NCBI RefSeq assembly: GCF_019745455.1
Contig: NZ_JAIETD010000028.1
Span: 1 to 64,000, forward strand
DNA from: Methylobacterium sp.
Lineage (GTDB): Bacteria; Pseudomonadota; Alphaproteobacteria; Rhizobiales; Beijerinckiaceae
Direction: 5' to 3'
DNA: 64,000 nt
Positions 16,542 through 25,025 of this stretch are shown here, in pieces. The translations under genes and the position numbers were made by a program. Position 1 is the stretch's first letter; each line of letters begins with the position of its first letter. Below the pieces are notes generated by a model. The model was not told where the DNA came from. It did no database searches and saw only the letters and a program-made list of their open reading frames with translations.

Positions 16542-17906
16542 CGCGTGGGCGACGCGGGCGGCCTCGGCCCGGGCCGAGGCCTTATCGCCCAACCCGTTGA
16601 AGAACAGGTTCAGGACGACGGCGCAGATCGCCGCGAGCAGGATGCCGGATTCCAGTAGCGGATGCAGCGCATGCGGCATCTGCTTGAAGAAGTTCGGCGC
16701 CACCAGGGGGATCAGGCCGAAACCCACCGAGACCGCGACGATGAAGAGGTTGTTGCGGTTGCGGGCAAAGTCCACCGAACCGAGGATCCGGGCGCCGGTG
16801 GCCGCCACCATCCCGAACATGACGAGACCGGCGCCGCCGAGTACGCATTGCGGCACCGCCTCCACCAGGGCGGCGAGCTTCGGGATCAGCCCGAGCGCCA
16901 GCATGATGACACCGCCGACCACCGCGACCCAGCGCGAGCGCACGCCGGTGACGCCGACGAGGCCGATATTCTGCGAGAAGGACGAGTACGGGAAGGTGTT
17001 GAACACGCCCCCGAGCAGCGTGCCGAGGCCATCCGCCCGCAGGCCCTTGCCGAGCCGGACCTCGTCGACCGGATCGTCGGTGATCTCGGCGAGCGCCAGG
17101 AACATGCCGGTGGACTCGATCATCACCACGACCATGACGAGGCACAGGGTCAGGCTGGAGACGATCTCGAATTTCGGCCAGCCGAAGGCGAAGGGTCGGA
17201 TCACGTCGAACCACGGCGCGGCGGCGACGCGGTCGAGATGAACGAGGCCGAACAGGCTGGCGAAGACCATCCCCGCCACGATCCCGATGAGGACGGAAGC
17301 CGAGGCGAGGAAGCCGGTGGCGTAGCGTGTCAGCGCCAGGATCACGACGAGCACGAACAGGGCGATGCCGAGGAAGAGCGGCGCCCCGTAATCCGGGTTG
17401 CCGACGCCGCCTGCGGCCCAGTTCACCCCCACGCGCATCAGCGAAACGCCGATCACCAGAATCACCGTGCCGGTGACGACGGGCGGAAAAAGCGGCAGCA
17501 GCCGCCCGACCATCGGGCCGACGAGGAAGGCGAACAGTCCCGAGACGATGACGGCGCCATAGATGCCGGTCAGCCCGACATCGGGATTGGTGCCCATCGC
17601 CACCATCGGCGTCACCGCCGCGAAGGTCACGCCCATCATCACGGGCATCTTGATGCCGATGCCGGGCATACCCCAGCTCTGGACCAGGGTGGCGAGGCCG
17701 CAGGCGAAGAGGTCGGCGCTGACGAGGAAGGCGACCTGCTCCGGCGAGAGGCCGAGCGCCCGGCCTACGATGAGCGGAACCGCCACGGCCCCTGCATACA
17801 TCACGAGGACGTGCTGGAGACCGAGCAGGCCGAGAGCGGCGGGACCGACCTCGGAGATCGTTGCGGTGTCCGAGGCCGAACCGCTCGGCGAGGAATGAGG
17901 GTTCAT
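16530..17906 (-). CDS. NCS2-family xanthine/urate permease
   Basis: 458-residue cation-coupled nucleobase transporter with about 14 membrane segments. The NAT/NCS2 signature Gln-Asn-x-Gly-x4-Thr is present (QNIGLVGVTGV), preceded by FNTFPYSSFS. The start at 17906 is supported by GGGAGG about 9 nt upstream. Linkage to uricase points to urate or xanthine as substrate (UacT/PucJ-like), though the specificity residues cannot be judged by eye. Confidence 0.92.
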   Translation of the reverse strand: MNPHSSPSGSASDTATISEVGPAALGLLGLQHVLVMYAGAVAVPLIVGRALGLSPEQVAFLVSADLFACGLATLVQSWGMPGIGIKMPVMMGVTFAAVTPMVAMGTNPDVGLTGIYGAVIVSGLFAFLVGPMVGRLLPLFPPVVTGTVILVIGVSLMRVGVNWAAGGVGNPDYGAPLFLGIALFVLVVILALTRYATGFLASASVLIGIVAGMVFASLFGLVHLDRVAAAPWFDVIRPFAFGWPKFEIVSSLTLCLVMVVVMIESTGMFLALAEITDDPVDEVRLGKGLRADGLGTLLGGVFNTFPYSSFSQNIGLVGVTGVRSRWVAVVGGVIMLALGLIPKLAALVEAVPQCVLGGAGLVMFGMVAATGARILGSVDFARNRNNLFIVAVSVGFGLIPLVAPNFFKQMPHALHPLLESGILLAAICAVVLNLFFNGLGDKASARAEAARVAHAAEA

Positions 17907-18056
17907 GGTCCGGAACCTCCCGGCGCCCATCGAGGCCGCCGGTCGTCGGTTCAGCAAGCCATATGCCACGGCCCGGCGGGCTGGCATCGCGTTCCGCCCA
18001 CTTTCCGTATCGGGGTGGCGGGCGGGCCGGTGCGAGGCCGCTGGGCGGCCGGTGCG

Positions 18057-18848
18057 TCACAGGATGAAATCGCCCCACGACATATCGGTGGCACCGCCGG
18101 CGAGCGTCACGTCGATCGCCATGTCGGCCGCCCCGCCGTCGACGTTGACGAAGACCGTCCATTGCGTGCCGGAGCCGGTGGCCCAGACCGTTCCAGCCGC
18201 ATTGCTGGCAACGGTGCCCTCGAACGTGAAGTCTTGGTTGCCTGTGCGCGTCAGGTTCGCATCCATGCCGTGAAGATCGATGCGGTCGCCCTCGGCACCG
18301 TTGAAATCGAGCACCTCGTCACGGGCCGTGAGGGTCGATTCGAGGCGATTGTAGTAGACGAAGGTGTCGTTGCCGGCGCCGCCCGTCATCTCGTCGGCGC
18401 CGCGTAAGCCGATGATGGTGTCGTTGCCGGTGCCGCCGAAAATCCTGTCGTTTCCGCCGGCCACGAAGACCAGCGAGTCGCCGACGAGGTAATCGTTGCC
18501 TTGGCCGCCGTAGATGAGGTCGTTGCCGAGCCCGCCCTCGACGCTGTCGTCATCGTAGCCGGCATAGACGGTATCGTTGCCCGAGCCGAGCTGGATGGTG
18601 TCATTGCCGGTGCCGCCATGGACGGTATGGTTGCCCTGCTGGGCCGTGGAGGTCGAGCCGATATCGATGACGTCATCGCCGCCTTGAGCGTTGATGAAGA
18701 GGTTTGTCGTGGAGGGCGCCAGGAAGAGGACGTCTCTGTCGTCGTCGAGGTTCTGGTAGCCGGAGCGGTCGGCGTTATCGAAATAGCGACCGATCCCGTC
18801 GCTGAAGCCGACGATCTGGATGGTCTGCATCGGATAAATCGTGGTCAT
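18057..18848 (-). CDS. RTX-repeat calcium-binding secreted protein
   Basis: 263 residues without an N-terminal signal peptide. Glycine/aspartate nonapeptides of the GGxGxDxΦx type ([36 protein letters not shown]) run from about residue 70 to 165. A serralysin-like C-terminal domain ends WGDFIL. Such proteins are exported by type I secretion and fold on calcium outside the cell. The ATG at 18848 follows AGGAG by 6 nt. No catalytic domain is present, and no type I exporter is nearby. Its place inside a purine-degradation island is unexplained. Confidence 0.82.
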   Translation of the reverse strand: MTTIYPMQTIQIVGFSDGIGRYFDNADRSGYQNLDDDRDVLFLAPSTTNLFINAQGGDDVIDIGSTSTAQQGNHTVHGGTGNDTIQLGSGNDTVYAGYDDDSVEGGLGNDLIYGGQGNDYLVGDSLVFVAGGNDRIFGGTGNDTIIGLRGADEMTGGAGNDTFVYYNRLESTLTARDEVLDFNGAEGDRIDLHGMDANLTRTGNQDFTFEGTVASNAAGTVWATGSGTQWTVFVNVDGGAADMAIDVTLAGGATDMSWGDFIL

Positions 18849-19071
18849 GATAGGCTCCTGTGGGTCGGCCCGGCCGGCTGATCGCCTAGCGTGAGATCAC
18901 CATGGCCCTCGCGACGGGCCTCTTCCGTGATCCGGATCACACAAGGATTCTTCCGCAGCAGGCCTTGCGGGCTCTCCGTCGGGTCGTGGCAGGCGACGTC
19001 TTGGCGCGGAGCCTGCTATGGCCTCGCCCGACTGGTCACCAGCCCGCCCTCGCGATCACGGGAATCCGACG
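18849..19071. promoter_or_regulatory. Divergent promoter region, RTX gene / uraD-uraH
   Basis: 223 nt between divergent genes, so it holds promoters for both. No convincing operator or terminator seen. Confidence 0.4.
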
Positions 19072-19953
19072 ATGCTCTCGCTCGACGACCTGAATGGGGC
19101 CAGCGGACACGATTTTGTTGCCGCCCTCGGCGCGGTGTTCGAGGATGCGCCCTGGGTCGCCGAGGCGGCGGCGAGAAAACGACCCCATGCCACGGTTGAG
19201 GGCCTGTTCGCCGCCATGCGCGGAGCCGTCGAGGCCGCTCCCGACGCCTTGCGTCTCACCCTGCTCACCGGCCATCCGGAACTCGCCGGCCATGCGGCGA
19301 GGGCCGGCGCGATCGCGGCCGAGTCCATCGCCGAGCAGGCTTCGGCAGGCCTCGACCGACTCTCTGAAGCCGAGTACGCCCGCTTCGAAGCCCTGAACGC
19401 CGCGTACCGCGAAACATTCGGGTTTCCCTTCATCCTCTGCATCAAGCGCCACGGCCGGGCTTCTCTGCTGCGCTCCTTCGAGGCGCGGGCGGCCTCGGAT
19501 GCCGCCACAGAACGCGCCACGGCCGAGGCCGAGGTTCTGCGCATCGCCGCGATCCGGCTGAACGCGCTGGTGAGTGGGGAGGGGCCGCTGCGGACCACAG
19601 GTCGGATCTCGACCCATGTCCTCGACACCGTGCACGGCAAACCCGCCGGCGGAATCGCAATCGACCTTCTCGAATGGGTCTCGGCGGCCGAGACCGTCCT
19701 GGTGGCGCAGACCGTCACGAACGCGGACGGGCGCACGGACGCGCCGCTCATCGGCGGACGGCCGGTGCCGATCGCATCTTACGAGCTACGCTTCCACATC
19801 GGCGACCATTTCCGGGCTTGCGGCCTTCCGGTCACCGAACCGCCTTTCCTCGATATCGTCCCCTTGCGTTTCGGCGTCTCGGACCCGGAGGGGCATTATC
19901 ACGTGCCACTCGTCGCGACACCGTGGAGCTACCAGACCTATCGGGGAAGCTGA
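19072..19953 (+). CDS. uraD-uraH: Bifunctional OHCU decarboxylase / 5-hydroxyisourate hydrolase (UraD-UraH fusion)
   Basis: 293 residues that carry out the two steps after uricase: hydrolysis of 5-hydroxyisourate and decarboxylation of OHCU to S-allantoin. The UraD domain (about 1-165) shows the catalytic TGHPELAG (His about 68) and FGFPFILCIKRHGR. The transthyretin-like UraH domain (about 178-293) shows STHVLDTVHGKPA and the hallmark C-terminal end YRGS. A linker of roughly 12 residues joins them. The gene order within the protein is decarboxylase first, the reverse of the reaction order. The ATG at 19072 gives a normal UraD start. Confidence 0.95.
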   Translation: MLSLDDLNGASGHDFVAALGAVFEDAPWVAEAAARKRPHATVEGLFAAMRGAVEAAPDALRLTLLTGHPELAGHAARAGAIAAESIAEQASAGLDRLSEAEYARFEALNAAYRETFGFPFILCIKRHGRASLLRSFEARAASDAATERATAEAEVLRIAAIRLNALVSGEGPLRTTGRISTHVLDTVHGKPAGGIAIDLLEWVSAAETVLVAQTVTNADGRTDAPLIGGRPVPIASYELRFHIGDHFRACGLPVTEPPFLDIVPLRFGVSDPEGHYHVPLVATPWSYQTYRGS

Positions 19954-19955
19954 CC

Positions 19956-21209
19956 GTGAACTCCCTCCTTGACGCATTGCCCCCCCGCATCCAGGCTCGG
20001 CTCGACGCCCTCGCTGCCATCAGCGCCGACGCGAACGCGATCACGCGGCTCTACCTCACGCCCGAGCAGGCTCGCGCCAACGCCCTGGTCATGGGCTGGA
20101 TGCGCGAAGCCGGGATGACAGCCCGCGTCGACGCGGCCGGAAACGTCATCGGGCGCATCGAGGGTGAGATACCCGGCGCGCCGGCCCTCGTCATCGGCTC
20201 GCATCTCGATACCGTGCGCGATGCCGGGCGCTACGACGGGCCGCTCGGGGTCGTCGTCGGCATCGCCTGCGTCGAGGTCCTGGTGCGGGAGCGCGCGCGC
20301 CTGCCCTTCGCCGTCGAAGTCGTTGGTTTTGCCGACGAGGAGGGCACGCGCTTCAACGCCACGCTGATCGGCAGCCGCGCCTTCGCCGGGACATTCGACC
20401 ACGACAAGCTCGATTGCCAGGACCGCGACGGCGTCACGATCGCCGAGGCCCTGCGGGCGGCGGGCCTCGATCCGGCCCGCTTCCATGAGGCCGCGAGATC
20501 GCCGGCCGGGATCATCGCCTATCTCGAACTTCACATCGAGCAGGGGCCGGCCCTGGAACGGGCGGACCTTCCGGTGGGGCTCGTCACCGCCATCAGCGGC
20601 GCGACCCGTCTCGCGGTCACCGTCGAGGGCGTCGCGGGCCATGCCGGCACCGTGGCGATGGAGGGTCGCCGAGACGCCCTCGCGGGAGCCGCCGCCTGCA
20701 TCCTCGCGGTGGAGGCCCGCTGCCGTGGCGAAGCCGGGCTCGTCGGCACGGTGGGGAGCCTCGACGCGGCGCCGGGCGCCACCAACGTCATCCCGGGCCG
20801 CGTCGGCTTCAGCCTCGATCTGCGCGCGCCCGACGATGCTCAGCGGCAGGCGGCTTTGGCCGATATCGAGGCCGCCTGGAGAACGATCGCCGCCATGCGC
20901 GGGCTCGGCCTGACGTGGCGCGCCGTCCACGACGCCCCGAGCGTGCCCTGCGACCCGGTCCTCGCCGAGCGCATCGCGGGCGCGATCGCGGCGGAGGGAC
21001 ATCCGGTCTTCCGCCTGCCGAGCGGCGCCGGGCATGACGGCATGGCGGTGGTGGCGCTGGCCCCGGTCGCCATGATCTTCGTGCGCTGCCGCGGCGGCAT
21101 CAGCCACAACCCGGCCGAATTCGCGAGCCTCGACGACATCGAGGCCGGCACCCGCGTGCTGCTCCGAACACTGCGCGACCTCGCCGCCGAGGGAACGCCT
21201 GGCGAGTAA
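19956..21209 (+). CDS. allC: Allantoate amidohydrolase (M20/hydantoinase-carbamoylase family)
   Basis: 417-residue zinc-dependent amidohydrolase. Metal-site motifs in order are GSHLDTV, DGPLGV, DEEGTRF, HIEQGP and GISHNPAEF. Family members act on allantoate, ureidoglycine or N-carbamoyl-amino acids; the location directly after uraD-uraH favours allantoate. The start is taken as the GTG at 19956, 2 nt after the stop of the previous gene, with GGGGAAG 6 nt upstream, so translation is probably coupled. Allantoinase, needed between the two, is not seen in the window. Confidence 0.88.
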   Translation: MNSLLDALPPRIQARLDALAAISADANAITRLYLTPEQARANALVMGWMREAGMTARVDAAGNVIGRIEGEIPGAPALVIGSHLDTVRDAGRYDGPLGVVVGIACVEVLVRERARLPFAVEVVGFADEEGTRFNATLIGSRAFAGTFDHDKLDCQDRDGVTIAEALRAAGLDPARFHEAARSPAGIIAYLELHIEQGPALERADLPVGLVTAISGATRLAVTVEGVAGHAGTVAMEGRRDALAGAAACILAVEARCRGEAGLVGTVGSLDAAPGATNVIPGRVGFSLDLRAPDDAQRQAALADIEAAWRTIAAMRGLGLTWRAVHDAPSVPCDPVLAERIAGAIAAEGHPVFRLPSGAGHDGMAVVALAPVAMIFVRCRGGISHNPAEFASLDDIEAGTRVLLRTLRDLAAEGTPGE

Positions 21210-21292
21210 CGCCGCGGCACGACGAAGCACGGCGGCATAGGCCTTGCGCTACAGCCGGAACGCAGGAGCGGGCTCGGCCCGCACGAGTCGCC

Positions 21293-21439
21293 ATGCCGCG
21301 CATTCCCCGTCTCGCATTCACCGTCCGCTTCGGCTCGGCAGCGGTCCTTGCGGCCGGGTGGGTCGTCTGGACCGCAACCTCGATCACGACCGTGCCGCCG
21401 GCTCACGCAGAGGGCACGCTGACCGCACCTGCCGGATAG
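21293..21439 (+). CDS. Possible small membrane-anchored/exported peptide
   Basis: 48-residue frame from ATG 21293 to TAG 21437-21439: basic start (MPRIPRLAFTVRFG), a hydrophobic helix (SAAVLAAGWVVWTATSI) and a possible cleavage site Ala-His-Ala. It has the form of a secreted or anchored small protein, but its length allows chance. The ribosome site is weak. Confidence 0.35.
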   Translation: MPRIPRLAFTVRFGSAAVLAAGWVVWTATSITTVPPAHAEGTLTAPAG

Positions 21440-21558
21440 TCACGGGTGACGGCGCCGGGTGGATTGCGTGGACAGGCGGCCCTTCGACATCGACGCCTTC
21501 ATCACCGGCGACGTTGAGCGTGGGAATAGCATCACGCGTCGGAACGCTCGGGGGTCGG

Positions 21559-21575
21559 GATCATTGTCAATGATC
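21559..21575. promoter_or_regulatory. Perfect palindrome upstream of a small exported gene
   Basis: GATCATTG-T-CAATGATC, eight paired bases each side of one central T. It ends 3 nt before the AAGGAG ribosome site of the next gene. It could be a repressor operator or an mRNA hairpin next to the ribosome site. Confidence 0.5.
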
Positions 21576-21591
21576 TCAAGGAGTTCCCGCA

Positions 21592-21864
21592 ATGCATCGG
21601 CCGATGACGACGTGCACGCTCGCTCTGCTCCTGACCGCCGGCATCGCCGGCGCCTCACTCGCTCAAAGCACCGGCGCTCCGGCGGGCCGCGATCCCGTTA
21701 CGGCACCAGGCGGAACCACCGGCGCAGCCGGCCCGCGCAACGAAGCAGAGGCGATTCGTAGCGGCGACGCGATTCCGGTTCCGCCCGGTGCGGGCGGCGT
21801 GCGGGTCCCGCCCTCGACGGCGACCGGGACGACGCCGACCGAGCGGCCGACGTCTCGGCCCTGA
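21592..21864 (+). CDS. Small Pro/Gly/Thr-rich exported protein
   Basis: 90 residues: a signal peptide (about 1-24, ending Ser-Leu-Ala) and a low-complexity tail rich in Pro, Gly, Thr and Ala. AAGGAG (21578-21583) stands 8 nt before the ATG, which fixes the start. No domain recognised; probably periplasmic or surface. Its stop codon abuts that of xdhC on the other strand (the two make TGATCA). Confidence 0.7.
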   Translation: MHRPMTTCTLALLLTAGIAGASLAQSTGAPAGRDPVTAPGGTTGAAGPRNEAEAIRSGDAIPVPPGAGGVRVPPSTATGTTPTERPTSRP

Positions 21865-22668
21865 TCAGGCGAAGACGGCGATCAGCTCGGCCGCCACCAG
21901 CGCGGCGATGACGGACGGTCGTTTGTCCCGAACCGTCGTCCCGCCGATCGGGCAGACCAGGCGGGCGATCCGCGCCTCCGGCAGGCCGAGATCGCGGAAC
22001 GCGCTCACGAAGCTCGCCCGCTTCGTTTCCGAGCCGATCAGCCCAAGATAGGCGTAGTCGCCGCGCTCCAGAACGGTCGCGCAGATGAGGCTGTCGAGGG
22101 CATGGCTGTGGGTGAGGACGACATGGGCCGCCCCCGCCGGAGCCGCTTCGGCGATCCGGCTCGGTGCATCGACGATGCGCAGAACGGTCGGGCCTTCGAC
22201 GGCCGCGATCTCATCCGCGCGCGAATCGACGATGCGGGTGCTGAATGGGAGCGGGTGGAGGGCGAGCGCCAGCGCCCGGCCGACATGCCCGGCCCCGTAG
22301 ATGATGACCTCCGGCCGCGCGCGCAAGGTAGCGTCTTCCCGAATTCTGCGTTCCGCCAGAACGGTTTCGTCGGCGATCTTTATCCGAAGCGTGACATGCC
22401 CGCCGCAGCATTGGCCGGTCTCGGGGCCCAAAGCCATGCGCAGGGTGACAGGATCGCCGCCCTTCGCCAGCAGCCGCCGCGCCGCGGCGATACCCTCCCA
22501 TTCGTAGGTCCCGCCGCCGATCGTGCCGACGAGGCCCGTCGCGGTGACCAGCATGGCGACGCCAGCCTCGCGCGGCGTCGAGCCCTTGGCCTCCGAGAGG
22601 GTGACGATCGCCGCAGGCTCGCCCGCCGCCAGCACCGCCGCGAGGGCCTCGGCGATGCTCTCGCTCAT
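21865..22668 (-). CDS. xdhC: Xanthine dehydrogenase accessory protein XdhC
   Basis: 267 residues. The N-terminal XdhC/CoxI domain shows GSTPREAGVAMLV, GGGTYEWEG and GQCCGGHV. The C-terminal Rossmann domain has IYGAGHVGRALALAL. XdhC binds molybdenum cofactor, promotes its sulfuration and hands it to XdhB. Its ATG overlaps the xdhB stop by 4 nt (ATGA), so it is last in the xdhABC unit. Confidence 0.93.
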   Translation of the reverse strand: MSESIAEALAAVLAAGEPAAIVTLSEAKGSTPREAGVAMLVTATGLVGTIGGGTYEWEGIAAARRLLAKGGDPVTLRMALGPETGQCCGGHVTLRIKIADETVLAERRIREDATLRARPEVIIYGAGHVGRALALALHPLPFSTRIVDSRADEIAAVEGPTVLRIVDAPSRIAEAAPAGAAHVVLTHSHALDSLICATVLERGDYAYLGLIGSETKRASFVSAFRDLGLPEARIARLVCPIGGTTVRDKRPSVIAALVAAELIAVFA

Positions 22669-25025
22669 GGCCGCGACGGCGCGACCCCGGAGACCGCCGC
22701 CTTCATCCGGCCTACAGCGTCGAGCACCCGTTCAGGAGTCGCGGGCGCGTCGAGGCGCGGGCAGAGCGCGTGGTCGGCGACGCTCGCCACCGCATCGGAG
22801 ATCGCGTGCAGCCCGGCGATGCCGAGCATCAGCGGTGGCTCGCCCACCGCCTTCGAGCGGTAGATCGTCTCCTCCCGGTTCTCGTTGTCGTAGAGCGCCA
22901 CGTTGAACACCCGCGGGCGGTCGCCGCAGGCCGGGATCTTGTAGGTGGAGGGGGCGTGGGTGCGCAGGCGGCCGGTGCAGTCCCACCACAATTCCTCGGT
23001 GGTGAGCCAGCCGAGCCCCTGGATGAACCCGCCCTCGATCTGGCCGATATCGATCGCCGGATTCAGCGAGCGCCCGCAATCGTGGAGGATGTCGGCCCGC
23101 TCGATCCGGTACTCGCCCGTCAGGGTGTCCACCGCGGCCTGAACGCAGGCGGCGCCGTAGGCGAAGTAGTAGAAGGGGTGTCCCCTGCCGGCGGCCCGGT
23201 CCCAATGGATCGTCGGCGTCTTGTAGAAGCCGGTGGCCGAGAGCTGGATCCGGGCGAGATAGGCCTTGTGGATCAACCCGGCCCAGGGGATCTCCTGGTT
23301 CCCGACCCGCACGCGGTTTGGCAGGAACAGCACCGTATCGGGATCGACGCTCCAGGCCTCGGCCGCGAATTCGACGAGGCGGCTCTTGAGCGTCTGGGCC
23401 GCGTTGCGCGCCGCCATGCCGTTGAGGTCGGCGCCGGACGAGGCTGCCGTGGCGGAGGTGTTCGGCACCTTTCCCGTCGTGGTCGCAGTGATGCGGACCC
23501 GGTCCGCATCGATCTGGAATTCTTCCGCGACGACTTGGGCGACCTTGACGTAGAGCCCCTGGCCCATCTCGGTGCCGCCGTGGTTCAGCCCGACCGAACC
23601 GTCGTTGTAGATATGGACCAGCGCGCCGGCCTGGTTGTAGGCGGTGGAGGTGAAGGAGATGCCGAACTTCACCGGCGTCAGGGCGATGCCGCGCTTGATC
23701 ACCGGGCTTTTCCGGTTTGCGGCATGGAGCGCCGCGCGGCGGCCGGGATAGTCGCAATCGAGGCTGAGCTTCTCCACCAGGTCGGCGATGCAATTGTCGC
23801 GGAGAGTCTGGTGGTAGGGTGTGACGTTGTTCGCGTCGGTCCCGTAGAAATTGCGCCGCCGCACCTCGAGCGGGTCGAGGCCGCAGGCGAAGGCGACCTC
23901 CTCGATCACACGTTCGGCCGCCACCATGCCTTGAGGTCCGCCGAACCCCCGGAAGGCGGTGTTGGAGACGGTGTTGGTCCTGTAGGGCCGCGAGGTCAGG
24001 TGGACCGCCGGGTAGTGGTAGCAATTGTCGGCGTGGAACAGGGCGCGGTCGGTGACCGGCCCCGAGAGGTCGGCGGCCCAGCCGCAGCGGGCGGCGAGCA
24101 GCATGTCGACGGCGCGGATGCGGCCGTCCTCGTCGAAGCCCACCGTGTAATCGCATTCGAAATCGTGGCGCTTGCCGGTGACGACCATGTCGTCGTCGCG
24201 GTCGAGCCGGATCTTGGCAGGCCGGCCCGTGAGCTTGGCGACGAGGGCGGCGATGCAGGCGAAGGGATGCGACTGGCTCTCCTTGCCGCCGAACCCCCCG
24301 CCCATGCGGCGCACCTCCGTGGTCACAGCCGCGTTCACGGTGCCGAGAACCCTGGCGATCAGGGCCTGCGCCTCCGCCGGGTGCTGCGTCGAGGTCTGGA
24401 CGGTGACCTCGTCGTCCTCGCCCGGGAAGGCAGCCGCGATCTGGCCTTCGAGGTAGAAATGCTCCTGGCCGCCGATGGCGAGGCGACCGCTCAGGGTCTG
24501 CGGCGCTTCTGCAAGCGCCTCCTCCACGTCGCCGCGCTTCAGCGTCATCGGCGGCCAGACAAGGGCGCCGTCGGCGCGGGCATCGTCGAAGGTGAGGATG
24601 GGCGGAAGGTCCTCGTAGGCGATCACCGCGAGCCGCGCCGCGCGCCGGGCCGCGTCGCGGGTCTTAGCCGCCACCGCGAAAATCGGCTGGCCGAGGAACG
24701 AGACGACGTCCTCGGCGAGCAGGGGCTCGTCGTCCCGGTGCGAGGACGAGATCTCGTTGATCCCCGGCACGTCGGCGGCGGTGACGACGAGGACCACGCC
24801 CGGCGCGGCGCGCACGGGAGCGAGATCAAGCGAGACGAGGCGTGCATGGGCGCGCTCGCTCAGCCCCAGGCAGATATGCAGCATGCCCTCGGGCTCGGCC
24901 GCGTCGTCGATATAGATCGCGGTGCCCGACACGTGGCGTGCGGCGCTGTCGTGGACGCGCGACGTGTGGGCGCCGCCCTCGATCCGGTCGGCTGCCTTGA
25001 GGGCAGGGGGCGTACGGTCAAGCAT
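22665..25025 (-). CDS. xdhB: Xanthine dehydrogenase, molybdopterin-binding subunit
   Basis: 786-residue large subunit that oxidises hypoxanthine and xanthine to urate. The molybdopterin-contact motif RRMGGGFGGKES lies at about 236-247, and FRGFGGPQG and the active-site AVGEPPLML (Glu at about 727) are present. Length and motif order match the bacterial two-subunit XDH rather than aldehyde oxidases. Its start overlaps the xdhA stop by 8 nt. Electrons pass to the FeS/FAD subunit XdhA. Confidence 0.95.
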   Translation of the reverse strand: MLDRTPPALKAADRIEGGAHTSRVHDSAARHVSGTAIYIDDAAEPEGMLHICLGLSERAHARLVSLDLAPVRAAPGVVLVVTAADVPGINEISSSHRDDEPLLAEDVVSFLGQPIFAVAAKTRDAARRAARLAVIAYEDLPPILTFDDARADGALVWPPMTLKRGDVEEALAEAPQTLSGRLAIGGQEHFYLEGQIAAAFPGEDDEVTVQTSTQHPAEAQALIARVLGTVNAAVTTEVRRMGGGFGGKESQSHPFACIAALVAKLTGRPAKIRLDRDDDMVVTGKRHDFECDYTVGFDEDGRIRAVDMLLAARCGWAADLSGPVTDRALFHADNCYHYPAVHLTSRPYRTNTVSNTAFRGFGGPQGMVAAERVIEEVAFACGLDPLEVRRRNFYGTDANNVTPYHQTLRDNCIADLVEKLSLDCDYPGRRAALHAANRKSPVIKRGIALTPVKFGISFTSTAYNQAGALVHIYNDGSVGLNHGGTEMGQGLYVKVAQVVAEEFQIDADRVRITATTTGKVPNTSATAASSGADLNGMAARNAAQTLKSRLVEFAAEAWSVDPDTVLFLPNRVRVGNQEIPWAGLIHKAYLARIQLSATGFYKTPTIHWDRAAGRGHPFYYFAYGAACVQAAVDTLTGEYRIERADILHDCGRSLNPAIDIGQIEGGFIQGLGWLTTEELWWDCTGRLRTHAPSTYKIPACGDRPRVFNVALYDNENREETIYRSKAVGEPPLMLGIAGLHAISDAVASVADHALCPRLDAPATPERVLDAVGRMKAAVSGVAPSRP

